In this document: piece by piece, positions 1-8,831 of the stretch
Layout of the letters: each line of letters opens with the position of its first letter
Position numbering within the stretch: the stretch's first letter is position 1
Notes under the pieces: generated by a model
The model's database searches: none
What the model was told of the DNA's origin: nothing
The model's input: only the letters and a program-made list of their open reading frames with translations
Position numbers and translations under genes: made by a program
NCBI GenBank assembly: GCA_963789355.1
Contig: CAWBKK010000009.1
Location: 78,326 to 142,325 of the forward strand
Origin: Gaiellasilicea sp963789355
GTDB lineage: Bacteria > Actinomycetota > Thermoleophilia > Gaiellales > Gaiellaceae
Reading direction: 5' to 3'
Length of the DNA stretch: 64,000 nucleotides

Positions 1-113
1 GAGCGAAGAGCCAGTACGACGTCCTCGCCGACGGCGAGCTCGTCTTCTCGAAGCAGCGCGAGGGGCGCTTCCCCGAGGATGACGAGGTCGTGGCGCTCCT
101 CAGCTCCCGCTGA
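1..113 (+). CDS. SelT/SelW/SelH (Rdx) family protein, C-terminal fragment
   Basis: Only the last 36 codons are present; the frame is open from base 3 and stops with TGA at 111-113. The tail has an acidic DGELVFSK stretch followed by GRFP and a short helix. This matches the end of Rdx-family (SelW-like) proteins, small thioredoxin-fold proteins whose redox CxxC or CxxU motif would lie upstream, outside the window. Its function therefore cannot be judged here. It runs tail-to-tail into the enoyl-CoA hydratase on the other strand, overlapping it by 14 bases. Confidence 0.65.
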   Translation, partial: AKSQYDVLADGELVFSKQREGRFPEDDEVVALLSSR

Positions 114-870
114 AGCGGGGCTCGCGCTTCTCGAGAAACGCCGTCACGCCCTCGGCGAAGTCGGCGGTACCGGTCGCCTCCTGCTGCAGCTCCGCTTCGA
201 GCTCGAGCTGCTGCTCGAGCGTCGCGTTGTAGGCGTGGTCGAAGAGCCGCTTCGTCATCCCGATCGCCCGCGTCGGCAGGCCGGCGTAGATCTCGGCGAC
301 CTCGGCGACGTGCGTGGCGAGCCGGTCGGCCTCGACCACCTCGTTGACGAGCCCCCACTCGTGCGCTTCGGCCGCAGTCACACGCTTGTTCGTCGTCATC
401 CAGTCGAACGCGCGAGCGAAGCCGAGCAGGCGGTGGATGAACCAGGAGCCGCCCGAGTCCGGGATCAGGCCGATGCCGATGAAGCCGGGCACGAAGGTCG
501 CCGCCTCGGACGCGATCCGGAGGTCGCAGGCGGCCGCGAGCGAGAGGCCCGCGCCGGCACAAGGGCCGTTGACCGCCGCGATGACGGGCTTCTCGAGTGC
601 GCGGATCAGGCGAATGTTCGGGTGATAGGTCTGCTCGAGCCGGTCGCGGATCGAGCCCGGCATCTCCTGGAACTCCTTCAGGTCCTGACCGGAGCAGAAG
701 CCGCGGCCCGCGCCGGTGATCACGACTGCCCGCACGTCCAGGGCAGCCGCCTCCTCCAGCGCGACTCGAAGGGCCTCATGCAGCGCAGCGTTGAAGGCGT
801 TGAAGACCTCGGGCCGGTTGAGGGTGATCGTCAGGACCGCGCCCTCGCGCCCGGTGAGAACCTCGCTCAT
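100..870 (-). CDS. Enoyl-CoA hydratase/isomerase family protein
   Basis: This 256-residue protein has the full length of a crotonase. It begins with a beta-strand and the NRPEVFNAFN motif. The first oxyanion-hole segment is GRGFCSGQDL (about residue 55) and the second is NGPCAGAGLSLAAACD (about residue 100). The overall look, including a C-terminal EGVTAFLEKREPRF, is like PaaG-type 2-(1,2-epoxy-dihydrophenyl)acetyl-CoA isomerases, but the exact substrate cannot be assigned. It is the last gene of a three-gene minus-strand group with another hydratase and an EthD-like protein, which suggests acyl-CoA or aromatic catabolism. Confidence 0.9.
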   Translation of the reverse strand: MSEVLTGREGAVLTITLNRPEVFNAFNAALHEALRVALEEAAALDVRAVVITGAGRGFCSGQDLKEFQEMPGSIRDRLEQTYHPNIRLIRALEKPVIAAVNGPCAGAGLSLAAACDLRIASEAATFVPGFIGIGLIPDSGGSWFIHRLLGFARAFDWMTTNKRVTAAEAHEWGLVNEVVEADRLATHVAEVAEIYAGLPTRAIGMTKRLFDHAYNATLEQQLELEAELQQEATGTADFAEGVTAFLEKREPRFSGS

Positions 871-879
871 CGGCCGAGC

Positions 880-1698
880 CTAACCGCTCGGCTTGCGGTC
901 GAGGAAGCTGCGGATCGCGCCCTGGGCCTCGTCCCCCAGCATCGAGAGCGCGAGCCAGTCGCGGGCGTGACCGACCGTCTCGTGCCAGGAAATGTCACGC
1001 CACCAGTTCAGCTGCTGCTTCGCGTAGCGCGTCGTCTCGGGCAGCTTGCGCGCGAGCTTCTCGACCCACTCGTCGACGGCCGCGTCGAGCTCGGCCGCGG
1101 GCACGGCTCGGTTGATCAACCCCCACTCGGCCGCCTGCGCCGCCGGTACCTCGTCGCAGAGGAGGATCATCTCGCGGGCACGCCGGTCGCCGATCATGAT
1201 CGGGAGCCACTGGGTGGCGCCGCCCGCGGGCACGGAGCCATGCTCCAGGCCGACGTGGCGGATGAACGCGTCGTCGACCATCACCGCGAGGTCGCAGCCC
1301 ATCTGCAATTCGTTGCCGCCGCCGACCGCGATTCCGTTCACCCGGGCGACCGTGGGCTTGCCGATCTCGCGCAGCCGGTCGTGCATGTCCTTGAAGGCGC
1401 CGAACCACTTCCAGTACTCCTTGGAGTTGCCGAGCAGGTCCTCGCCCCAGGCGCGCAAGTCGGCGCCGACGCAGAAGGCGCGGCCGGTGCCGGTGACGAC
1501 GACGACGCGGATCTCGTCGTCCCACGAGGCGTCCTCGAAGGCGCGCGCGAGCTCACGGAGCATCCGGAAGTCGAAGGCGTTCAGCACCTCCGGCCGGTTG
1601 AGCCGGACGGTCGCGCGCGGGTAGTCCTTCTCGTAGACGATCCGCTCGAAGCCGAGCTCGTCAGGGGAGAGCGGGCGCGGCTGGTCGGGCTCCGTCAC
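880..1698 (-). CDS. Enoyl-CoA hydratase/isomerase family protein
   Basis: The protein has 272 residues from a GTG at 1698, chosen because GTGA there overlaps the stop of the upstream EthD-like gene by four bases, the standard junction in this genome. Crotonase motifs are NRPEVLNAFD, GRAFCVGADLR and NGIAVGGGNELQMGCD. The second half contains a tryptophan-rich stretch (QQLNWWRDISW) not seen in the neighbouring paralogue. The reaction is hydration or isomerisation of an unsaturated acyl-CoA; the substrate is unknown. It lies 9 bases upstream of the other hydratase and is probably co-transcribed with it. Confidence 0.88.
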   Translation of the reverse strand: MTEPDQPRPLSPDELGFERIVYEKDYPRATVRLNRPEVLNAFDFRMLRELARAFEDASWDDEIRVVVVTGTGRAFCVGADLRAWGEDLLGNSKEYWKWFGAFKDMHDRLREIGKPTVARVNGIAVGGGNELQMGCDLAVMVDDAFIRHVGLEHGSVPAGGATQWLPIMIGDRRAREMILLCDEVPAAQAAEWGLINRAVPAAELDAAVDEWVEKLARKLPETTRYAKQQLNWWRDISWHETVGHARDWLALSMLGDEAQGAIRSFLDRKPSG

Positions 1699-1979
1699 TC
1701 GGCGAGCTCCGCGAAGGTGACGGTGAACGGGATGCCCATCTCCATCGCATCCTTGCCGCTGGCGGCGAACGCGTCCGAGCGCGCGGCGGCGTTGAACGCG
1801 TCCATGTCGTCCCACTCGAACTCGGCGTAGTAGGCGAACGCAGGCTCGCCGAACGGGGCGCCGAACGACTTGCCGTGGCGAAACGCGCGGCACTCGACCT
1901 TGCTGCTGAACTCCTCGTTGTGCCGGGCGTAGCGCTCTGCCTCAGGTTCGCGCTCGTACTGGATCACCGCTCGCACCAT
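1695..1979 (-). CDS. EthD-like dimeric alpha/beta-barrel protein
   Basis: This is a 94-residue protein. It starts with MVRAVIQYE, has a central HGKSFG loop and an FAYYAEFEWDDMDAFNAAARSD segment, the pattern of the ferredoxin-like EthD/Dabb families. In that family, members with this length are often accessory or small isomerase/decarboxylase-like proteins in degradation operons; no catalytic residue can be assigned from the sequence. It heads the three-gene minus-strand operon with two enoyl-CoA hydratases (GTGA overlap at 1695-1698). A good AAGGAG-type ribosome site precedes the ATG. Confidence 0.75.
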   Translation of the reverse strand: MVRAVIQYEREPEAERYARHNEEFSSKVECRAFRHGKSFGAPFGEPAFAYYAEFEWDDMDAFNAAARSDAFAASGKDAMEMGIPFTVTFAELAE

Positions 1980-2029
1980 CGCCTGCTCCTTTCGCCTCCG
2001 GGACGTGCCGGAGCGTATAGCTTGAGCCC

Positions 2030-2485
2030 GTGTCGGGAGGAACCGCTGCTGCGGCGTCGCTCGCGCTGGTCGCGGGCCTCGCCGGCTCGATCCAGGTGGC
2101 CGTGATGGGTCGCTTCGGCCAGCGAATCGGCTCGTTCGAGGCGCTCGCCGCCAACCTCGTCTTCTCGACCCTCGTCGCGACCGCGGTGCTGCTCGTCGTG
2201 CGCCAGAGCCTGGCGGGCTTCGGCGGGGCGCTCCGCGCGCCCTGGTGGTACTGGCTCGGCGGCGGCGGGATGGGCGTCGTCGTCGTGCTCACGATCACGG
2301 TGGTCACGCCCCGCCTCGGCGCTGCCGCGACGATCGGCCTCCTGATCGCAGGCCAGCTCGCGATGGGAGTGGCGATCGACCGCTACGGCCTCTTCGGCGT
2401 CGACCAGGTCGATCTGACCTGGCCGCGCGCGCTCGGCGTCCTGCTGCTCGGGGTCGGTGCTGCGCTCGCCCTCTACAGGGGCTGA
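2030..2485 (+). CDS. DMT-superfamily transporter (YdcZ/DUF606-like)
   Basis: The 151-residue protein starts at GTG 2030 and is almost entirely hydrophobic, with five predicted membrane segments. Typical features are the GQRIGSFEALAANLVFS stretch and the APWWYWLGG turn before the third helix, then TPRLGAAATIGLLIAGQL. These match the small single-domain DUF606 (YdcZ) branch of the drug/metabolite transporter superfamily. A paralogue with the same WWYW/WWVW and LGAAA motifs lies at 49929-50375. The substrate is unknown. It stands alone, divergent from the EthD-like operon. Confidence 0.82.
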   Translation: MSGGTAAAASLALVAGLAGSIQVAVMGRFGQRIGSFEALAANLVFSTLVATAVLLVVRQSLAGFGGALRAPWWYWLGGGGMGVVVVLTITVVTPRLGAAATIGLLIAGQLAMGVAIDRYGLFGVDQVDLTWPRALGVLLLGVGAALALYRG

Positions 2486-2586
2486 GGCCGCATCGTCTCT
2501 GCCGGAGCATTGCAACCGACCTCGCACTCTGATAGGGATGCCCCGACCGGCACGCGACTCGGCGACGCCTCTCCGGCAGAGGGCTC

Positions 2587-5181
2587 ATGACGAGGTACAG
2601 CAGGGGATACAACACGTGTTCACGCCCGCGGGCGCTCGCCGTGGCCCTGGGGCTCGCCGCGTTCCTCGCCGTCGCCGCGGGGGCGGCAACCTATCCGAGC
2701 CCCCCGTTCGACTTCGCGCATCCGGGCGCGCTGCATGCCGACCCGGACCCCGGCACGGACGCCCTCCTCAGCCCTGCCAGCGGAAACGACGACCGGGCGC
2801 TGCTGGTCGTCCTGGGGCGCTTCTCGGACGTCACCGATCCAGCGGGAGCGACGGCCGCCTCGGTGCAGCAGCTGTTCTTCGGCGGCTTCCCGAGCGCCAC
2901 CGACTACTTCCGCGCCGAGTCGTTCGGCGCCCTCACGATCTCGGCCGCACAGGAGTCCGACGGGACCGCGAACGATGGCGTGATCGAGCTCGACCTGGGG
3001 ACGCGCCCGGCCTTCAACGCACTCACAGAGGAGCAGCGCGGCCGCCTCATCGTCAACGGGGCCGATCCCTTCGTCAACTACGCGCAGTACGACGGCAACA
3101 GCGACGGCAGGGTCGACGCTCGCGAACTGCTCGTCTTCCACGTCTTCGAGGCGCAGCCGGTCCCCGGGGACACCAACGACTGCGGCGCGACCCGCGGCGT
3201 GGGTGCCGGCGGGGCGCTGGACGGCAAGAACCTCGGTGGCCGCGGCTACTCGTCGGGAACGACGCTCACCAATCTGATGACCCACATCCACGAGCTCGAC
3301 CACCAGGGGCTCGGTCATAACGACGGCAGCTACCAGGTCGGCGCACTCGACGTCTCGGGCCCAACATGCGCGGGCGGGACCTCGTTTTCGCCGCTCTTCT
3401 CGACCAACTCGTGGCACAAGCTGCACTTCGGCTGGGTGACGCCGACGGTCGTCACCCGCGACGGCTACTACACAGTCGACCGGTGGGACACCACCGGCCA
3501 GGCCTACCTTCTCTACGACCCGGACCGCGGCACCGAGGATTACTTCCTGGTCGAGAACCGCCGCCGCACCCCGGGGACATACGAGCGCGACGCCGCAGAC
3601 TCCGGTCTCGTGATCTGGCGCATCGACGATCGGCGCTTCAACATGCCGCCCCCCGACAACATGGTGCTGATGCGCCCCGACGCGATGATCCCGGGAGCGC
3701 TCTACTCGGGGAGCAACACCGACGCGTGGGATCCGTCCGACCCGCAGACGAGCCAGCGCACGATGGACAGGCCTTGGGGGGACGGCACCGCGTCGAAGGT
3801 CGCGGTGCGTGCGATCGGAGATTCCAGCACCCAGATGCGCGCGTACTTCGACGTGCGCGGCCCAGGCGTGCTCGTCGACACCTACGACCTGCTCCAGGCC
3901 GCGCCGATCGACGTCATCCTCGGCGAGCCGGGCTCGATCGCCGTACCCGTGATGAACACCGGCGAGGCAAGCGACAGCTTCGACTTCACGGCGACGGGTC
4001 TCCCGTCCGGCTGGTCGGCCACGACCGACACGAGGACGCTAGCCGCGGGCGCTGCCGCGACAGTCACCTTCACCGTGACACCGCCGCTGACAGCGGCGAC
4101 CGGCTCCTACACCCTGACCGCGACCGGCACGAGCGAGACTGACGGGTCGGTGACGTCGAGCAGCACGTTCAGGGTCAACGTCGTCAAGAGAGAGACGACG
4201 ATCGAGTACACGGGCGCTCTGACGGCCGATTATCACGACTCCGCGCAGCTCTCGGCCGTCCTCACGGACACACTCAGCGGCGCAGCGCTGTCCGGGAAGA
4301 CCGTGGACTTCGCGCTGGGTAGCCAGTCGGCGAGCGCGTCGACATCGGCGGCAGGTGAGGCATCCACGTCGATCTTCATCGAGCAGGCGCCGGCCGCCGC
4401 CGCGCTGAGCGCCTCCTTCGCAGGTGACGCCACGTACGAGTCGAGCTCGGATGCGGAGATCTTCACCATCACGAGGGAGCAGACGACGACCACGTACACC
4501 GGCCCGACGGTCATCCTCCAGGGCGCTGCGGGCGTCACGCTCGAGGCTCGGCTGCTCGAGGAGGGAACGGTCGCCCCCGTCCCGTTCGGGCAGACGATCA
4601 CGCTCTCTCTCGGCGGCCAGAGCTGCACCGGGACGACGGATGCGACCGGACGGGCGAGCTGCACGCTCACGTTCACTGGACCGCTCGGATCGCAGCCGCT
4701 CGCAGCGCACTTCGCCGGCGACACGTACTACCTGCCCTCATCCGACACGGGCCGGACCGCGACCGTGTTCGCGTTCCCGAGCAGCGGCGTCTTCGTCCTC
4801 GGGGACAGAACGGTGGCGTCGGCGGGCTCGGCGGGGACGGTGACCTGGTGGGGTGCCGGCTGGGCGAGCTTGAACAGCCTCACAGGAGGGTCGGCTCCGT
4901 CCGCGTTCAAGGGGTTCGCGCCGACCGCGCCCGACCTGCCTACATCGAGCCCGCCGTCCGGCTGCGGAGGGACGTGGACGACGTCGGGAGGGAACAGCTC
5001 GTCGCCCGTGAGCACGATTCCGTCCTACATGGGTGTCGTCGTCGCGAGCACCGCCAAGAAGTCCGGCAGCACGATCTCGGGCAACTCGGTCAAGATCGTC
5101 GTCGTCAGGACGAACGCAGGCTACGCGGCGAATCCCGGCCATGCGGGCACGGGGACGGTCGTGGCCACCTACTGCCCCTAG
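2587..5181 (+). CDS. Secreted M6-type metalloprotease with Ig-like C-terminal domains
   Basis: This is an 864-residue exported protein. Residues 1-34 form a signal peptide ending AAGAA. The catalytic domain (about 65-420) carries HELDH at 235-239, a zinc-binding HExxH, followed by GLGHND, as in M6 (immune-inhibitor-A-like) peptidases. DGNSDGRVDA near residue 170 looks like a calcium loop. After the protease come a NEW3-like beta-sandwich (about 430-530), two tandem Ig-like repeats ending SFAGDATYESSS and HFAGDTYYLPSS (about 535-720), and a TVTWWGAGWASLNSL tail domain. No sortase motif is visible. It is monocistronic, with AGAGGG upstream of the ATG. Its likely role is extracellular protein digestion. 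Confidence 0.85.
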   Translation: MTRYSRGYNTCSRPRALAVALGLAAFLAVAAGAATYPSPPFDFAHPGALHADPDPGTDALLSPASGNDDRALLVVLGRFSDVTDPAGATAASVQQLFFGGFPSATDYFRAESFGALTISAAQESDGTANDGVIELDLGTRPAFNALTEEQRGRLIVNGADPFVNYAQYDGNSDGRVDARELLVFHVFEAQPVPGDTNDCGATRGVGAGGALDGKNLGGRGYSSGTTLTNLMTHIHELDHQGLGHNDGSYQVGALDVSGPTCAGGTSFSPLFSTNSWHKLHFGWVTPTVVTRDGYYTVDRWDTTGQAYLLYDPDRGTEDYFLVENRRRTPGTYERDAADSGLVIWRIDDRRFNMPPPDNMVLMRPDAMIPGALYSGSNTDAWDPSDPQTSQRTMDRPWGDGTASKVAVRAIGDSSTQMRAYFDVRGPGVLVDTYDLLQAAPIDVILGEPGSIAVPVMNTGEASDSFDFTATGLPSGWSATTDTRTLAAGAAATVTFTVTPPLTAATGSYTLTATGTSETDGSVTSSSTFRVNVVKRETTIEYTGALTADYHDSAQLSAVLTDTLSGAALSGKTVDFALGSQSASASTSAAGEASTSIFIEQAPAAAALSASFAGDATYESSSDAEIFTITREQTTTTYTGPTVILQGAAGVTLEARLLEEGTVAPVPFGQTITLSLGGQSCTGTTDATGRASCTLTFTGPLGSQPLAAHFAGDTYYLPSSDTGRTATVFAFPSSGVFVLGDRTVASAGSAGTVTWWGAGWASLNSLTGGSAPSAFKGFAPTAPDLPTSSPPSGCGGTWTTSGGNSSSPVSTIPSYMGVVVASTAKKSGSTISGNSVKIVVVRTNAGYAANPGHAGTGTVVATYCP

Positions 5182-5198
5182 CGGCCACCCGCGGGCAG

Positions 5199-7424
5199 CT
5201 ACAGGCCGACGATGTCGTCCGGCCGCACCGGGACGCGTGTCAGCTCACGCCCGGTAGCGGCGCGGAGCGCGGAGACGACGGCCGCGGTCGAGACGACGGT
5301 CGGTGGCTCACCCACGCCCTTGGCCCCGTAGGGGGCGCCGGGCTCGGGATCCTCGATCAGCTCGGTCGTGACGGGGGGCATGTCGAGCGTGGTCGGAATC
5401 AGGTAGTCGGTGAAGCTCGCGTTCGTGATCAGGCCGTCGCGGGTGCGGATCTCCTCCATCAGCGCGAGGCCGAGGCCCTGCGCCGTACCGCCCTCGATCT
5501 GGCCCTCGACGGCGAGCGGATTGATCGCCTTGCCGACGTCCTGGGCCGTGCCGATCCAGACGATCCGCGTCAACCCGAGGTCGACGTCCACCTCGGCGAC
5601 GACCCGCATCGCGGCGACGGCGAAGGAGACGTGGGCGCGCTCGCCCGTGATCTGCCCGTTCTCGGGGTCGAGCGGGGTCGTGCGCGCGTGGCGATAGACC
5701 CGCTCGACGTCGACGTCGCCGCCGGCTCGCTGCTGCTCCTCGAGGGCCGCGCGGCAGGCGTCCTGGACGGCGCCGGCCGCCATCCAGGTCATCCGCGAGG
5801 CGGAGGCGGAGCCGGCCGAGCCGACCGCGGCCGTGCCCGGCGGGGCGAGCACGACGTCGTCGGTGCCGAGCTCGGTCCGCGCGACCTGGAGGATCACGTC
5901 GGTGACGCCCTGGCCGACCTCGGCCGAGGCGCAGTGGATCTCGGCCGAGCCGTCGGCGCGCAGGAGCACGCGCGCGGCGGTGAAGTCGTCGAAGCCCTCG
6001 GAGTAGCAGATGTTCTTGAACCCGACCGCGAAGCCGACACCGCGCTGAACGCCCTCGCCGCGAGTCGTGTTGCCGGCGCCGCCCGGCAGCCGGATCGCCT
6101 CGCGCGGCAGCTGCTCGGGATCGGGGACCGGGAGCGCGGCGGCGCGGCGGATCACCTCGGCTGTCGGCAGCGTTCCCTCGATCGTCTGGCCCGTGGGGAG
6201 CGTGTCGCCGCTGGCGAGGGCGTTCAGCAGGCGCAACTCGACCGGATCGATCGCGAGCGCGGCCGCCAGCTTGTCCATCTGCGCCTCGGCCGCAAAGCAC
6301 GTCTGCACGGCGCCGAAGCCGCGCATCGCCCCGCAGGGCGGGTTGTTCGTGTAGACGCAGGTCGACTCGATCAGGGCGTTCGCGACCCTGTACGGCCCGA
6401 TCGCGAAGCAGGCGGCGTTCGAGGTGACGGCGGTCGAGCTCGAGGCGTACGCGCCGCCGTCGAGCAGGATCTTCATCCGGACGTTGACGAGCTCGCCGGC
6501 GGATGTCGCTCGGTGCTCGCACCAGATCCGCGCCGGGTGGCGGTGGACGTGGCCGAAAAACGACTCCTCGCGGTTGTAGACGATCTTCACCGGCCGCTTC
6601 GTGTGCAGCGCGAGCAGCGCGCCGTGGATCTGCATCGAGAGATCCTCGCGGCCGCCGAATGCGCCACCGACGCCGCCGAGGTGGATTCGCACCATTTCCG
6701 GGGCGAGGCCGAGGCAGGGCGCCACCTGGTCGCGGTCGACGTGGAGCCACTGGGTCGCGACGTAGATGTCCACCCCGCCCTCGCCGTCCGGAACCGCGAG
6801 CCCGGACTCCGGGCCGAGAAAGGCCTGATCCTGGATCCCGATCTCGTAGACGCCACTGACCGCGACGTCGCCGACCGTCTCGGGATCGCCGTGGCGGATG
6901 ACGAGGTGGCGGACGACGTTCGGGCGCGCGTCCTCGCGGTAGCCGTGCGCCATCGTCGGCCGGTCGGGATGCAGCGGCGCCTGCTCGGTCGCGCGCTCCA
7001 TGTCGATCACCGGCTCGAGTAGCTCGTACTCGACCCGGACGGCAGCGGCGGCACGGCGAGCCTGCTCAGGCTCCTCTGCGGCGACGAGCGCGACCGGCTC
7101 GCCGTAGTAGCGGACGCGGTCGCCGGCGAGCACCGGCTGGTCGGCGAACTCGAGCCCGTACGTCTTCTGGCCGGGGACGTCGGCGTGGGTCAGGACGGCG
7201 TGGACGCCCGCCATCGCGAGCGCCTCGGAGACGTCCACCGAGACGATCTTCGCGTGCGCGTGCGGACTGCGAACGGTGACGCCCCAGAGCATCCCGGCGG
7301 CGCTCAGGTCGCTCGAGTAGGCAAATTCGCCGGTCACCTTCGGCGTCGCGTCGTGGCGCGTGGCCGGGTCGCCGACGCGGCCGAGCCGGAGCTCCGTGGC
7401 GGGCTCGTGGCTCGTCGTCGTCAT
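5199..7424 (-). CDS. xdhA: Xanthine dehydrogenase, molybdopterin-binding subunit
   Basis: The 741-residue protein is the large catalytic subunit of a molybdenum hydroxylase, oxidising hypoxanthine/xanthine to urate in the cytoplasm. The N-terminal domain has GVTVRSPHAHAKI. VGGAFGGRED (near 245), CGAMRGFGAVQT (near 360) and AKGVGEPPTV near the C-terminus, with the catalytic glutamate, are the family signatures. The substrate could be another purine or heterocycle, but the neighbouring urate-pathway genes favour xanthine. I chose ATG 7424 because ATGA there overlaps the stop of a small upstream frame; an in-frame GTG at 7436 is the alternative. It is the last gene of the minus-strand operon. 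Confidence 0.9.
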   Translation of the reverse strand: MTTTSHEPATELRLGRVGDPATRHDATPKVTGEFAYSSDLSAAGMLWGVTVRSPHAHAKIVSVDVSEALAMAGVHAVLTHADVPGQKTYGLEFADQPVLAGDRVRYYGEPVALVAAEEPEQARRAAAAVRVEYELLEPVIDMERATEQAPLHPDRPTMAHGYREDARPNVVRHLVIRHGDPETVGDVAVSGVYEIGIQDQAFLGPESGLAVPDGEGGVDIYVATQWLHVDRDQVAPCLGLAPEMVRIHLGGVGGAFGGREDLSMQIHGALLALHTKRPVKIVYNREESFFGHVHRHPARIWCEHRATSAGELVNVRMKILLDGGAYASSSTAVTSNAACFAIGPYRVANALIESTCVYTNNPPCGAMRGFGAVQTCFAAEAQMDKLAAALAIDPVELRLLNALASGDTLPTGQTIEGTLPTAEVIRRAAALPVPDPEQLPREAIRLPGGAGNTTRGEGVQRGVGFAVGFKNICYSEGFDDFTAARVLLRADGSAEIHCASAEVGQGVTDVILQVARTELGTDDVVLAPPGTAAVGSAGSASASRMTWMAAGAVQDACRAALEEQQRAGGDVDVERVYRHARTTPLDPENGQITGERAHVSFAVAAMRVVAEVDVDLGLTRIVWIGTAQDVGKAINPLAVEGQIEGGTAQGLGLALMEEIRTRDGLITNASFTDYLIPTTLDMPPVTTELIEDPEPGAPYGAKGVGEPPTVVSTAAVVSALRAATGRELTRVPVRPDDIVGL

Positions 7425-7564
7425 GCGAATTGGCACGCGCGCGTTGCGGAATTGTCGATTTCGTGGTCTCCCGGCGCAGTACGCTCGCAGCGGGGAGGAG
7501 GCGTGGAGGCCCCCTCGACCCAGCAGACCGTTCCGCCCCGCGGAGACACGTCCCTTCCGGTCAT
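7421..7564 (-). CDS. Possible 47-residue small protein between xdhC and xdhA
   Basis: The 124 bases between xdhC and xdhA hold an open frame that starts with ATGA on the xdhC stop (7561-7564) and stops with TGA inside ATGA of the xdhA start (7421-7424). Four-base overlaps at both ends are exactly the junction type used by neighbouring genes. The product has three cysteines (positions 14, 26, 44), is proline- and arginine-rich and resembles nothing I recognise. Chance could produce this, since only one stop-free stretch of 48 codons is needed. If it is not translated, the frame may merely carry ribosomes from one subunit gene to the next. Confidence 0.35.
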   Translation of the reverse strand: MTGRDVSPRGGTVCWVEGASTPPPRCERTAPGDHEIDNSATRACQFA

Positions 7565-8019
7565 GCGCGTGCGGCCGCCAGCCTGACGGCGTCGAAGATC
7601 TTGGCGTAGCCGGTGCAGCGGCAGAGGTTGCCGGAGAGCTCCTCGCGGATCACGTCGTCGCTCGGGCTCGGCACCCGCGCCAGGAGCGCGGCCGTCGCGA
7701 CCACCAGCCCGGGCGTGCAGAAGCCGCACTGAACGGCGCCGGCCTCCACGAAGGCCTGCTGGACGCGATGGAGCCCTTCGTCGGCCCGCAGTCCCTCCAC
7801 GGTCGTCACCTCGTGCCCGTCCGCCTGGGCGGCGAGCACGAGGCACGCGCAGACGAGGTCACCGTCGAGGAGCACGGAGCAGGAGCCGCACTCGCCCTGC
7901 TCGCACGCGTTCTTCGAGCCGGGCAGCTCGAGCGTGTCGCGCAGGGTGGTCAACAGGCTCTCGCCCGCCCAGACGTCGGCCTCGCGCGCCTCGCCGTTGA
8001 TCGTCAGCCGGATCTTCAC
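7561..8019 (-). CDS. xdhC: Xanthine dehydrogenase, [2Fe-2S] subunit
   Basis: This 152-residue iron-sulfur subunit starts at GTG 8019, overlapping the FAD-subunit stop as GTGA. The plant-type ferredoxin cluster ligands are in CEQGECGSC plus a later cysteine in LVCACLV. The second cluster is bound by CGFC and CRC in the four-helix C-terminal domain (GNLCRCTGYAKI). It passes electrons from the molybdenum centre to the FAD subunit. The gene order FAD, FeS, Mo is that of bacterial three-subunit xanthine dehydrogenases. Confidence 0.92.
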   Translation of the reverse strand: MKIRLTINGEAREADVWAGESLLTTLRDTLELPGSKNACEQGECGSCSVLLDGDLVCACLVLAAQADGHEVTTVEGLRADEGLHRVQQAFVEAGAVQCGFCTPGLVVATAALLARVPSPSDDVIREELSGNLCRCTGYAKIFDAVRLAAARA

Positions 8020-8807
8020 GCGAGCGCCCGATCGAGAGCGCGCTTGGTCAGCACGGCGAGCGCGTGGCGACGGTAGGCGGCGGTGCCGCGGACGTCGTCG
8101 ATCGGGCTCGCCGCGTCGGCGACGAGCCCGGGGAAGTCGGCTCGCGCGGAGAGCGGCGCGGTGACGAGCGCGGGCACCGGTCCCGCCGAGCCGTACGCCG
8201 CGCGCAACTCGCCGCGCTCGCGGTCGGCGAGGACGGCGAGCGAGCAGACCGCGATCACCATTGCGTTCCGTGGCCCGACCTTCATGAAGGTCTGCGGCTG
8301 ACGGCTCGGCTCGATCCGGACGGCGAGCACGAGCTCGTCCTCGGCGAGCGCGTTCCGTTTGGGCCCGAGAAAGAACTCGGTCAGGGGGAGCGTGCGCACG
8401 CCCCGAACGCTGCCGAGCTCGACCGTCGCATCCTCGACGAGGAGCGGCGGATGCGCGTCGCCCGCAGGGGAGGCCGTGCCGAGGTTGCCCCCGATCGTGC
8501 CGCGATTGCGAATCTGCGGCGAGCCGACCGTGCGGGACGCTTCCGCCAGCGCGGGCAACAGCTCGGCGAGGCCCTTCTGCATCGCCTCGGTGTAGGTCAG
8601 CCCGGCCGCGAGGCGGACGGAGCCGTTGTCGCGCGACCACCCCTTCAGCTCCGGCACCTCGGCGAGATTGAGGATCGTCTCCGGCCTGGCGCGGTCGAAG
8701 TTGAGCTCGACGAGCAGGTCGGTGCCCCCCGCGATCGGCCGCGCGCCGGGGCGCTCGGACTTGATCCGGAGCGCCTCGTCGAGAGTGCGGGGGGTGATCA
8801 CCTCCAC
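8016..8807 (-). CDS. xdhB: Xanthine dehydrogenase, FAD-binding subunit
   Basis: The 263-residue protein starts at GTG 8807, just where similarity to CoxM/XdhB proteins begins (VEVITPRTLDEAL). FAD-binding segments are PIAGGTDLLVELN (about 24-36) and TIGGNLGTASPAGD (about 105-118), followed by the C-terminal CO_deh_flav domain. It accepts electrons from the iron-sulfur subunit and passes them to NAD or another acceptor. It is the first gene of xdhBC-A and lies 24 bases from the divergent amidohydrolase gene, so one short shared regulatory region controls both directions. Confidence 0.92.
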   Translation of the reverse strand: MEVITPRTLDEALRIKSERPGARPIAGGTDLLVELNFDRARPETILNLAEVPELKGWSRDNGSVRLAAGLTYTEAMQKGLAELLPALAEASRTVGSPQIRNRGTIGGNLGTASPAGDAHPPLLVEDATVELGSVRGVRTLPLTEFFLGPKRNALAEDELVLAVRIEPSRQPQTFMKVGPRNAMVIAVCSLAVLADRERGELRAAYGSAGPVPALVTAPLSARADFPGLVADAASPIDDVRGTAAYRRHALAVLTKRALDRALA

Positions 8808-8831
8808 GCGCCAACGATACGGTACGCAGCG

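Noticed and set aside
4848..7022. Long plus-strand frame opposite xdhA
   Set aside because: Arg/Asp-rich translation without motifs, opposite a clear molybdenum hydroxylase subunit.
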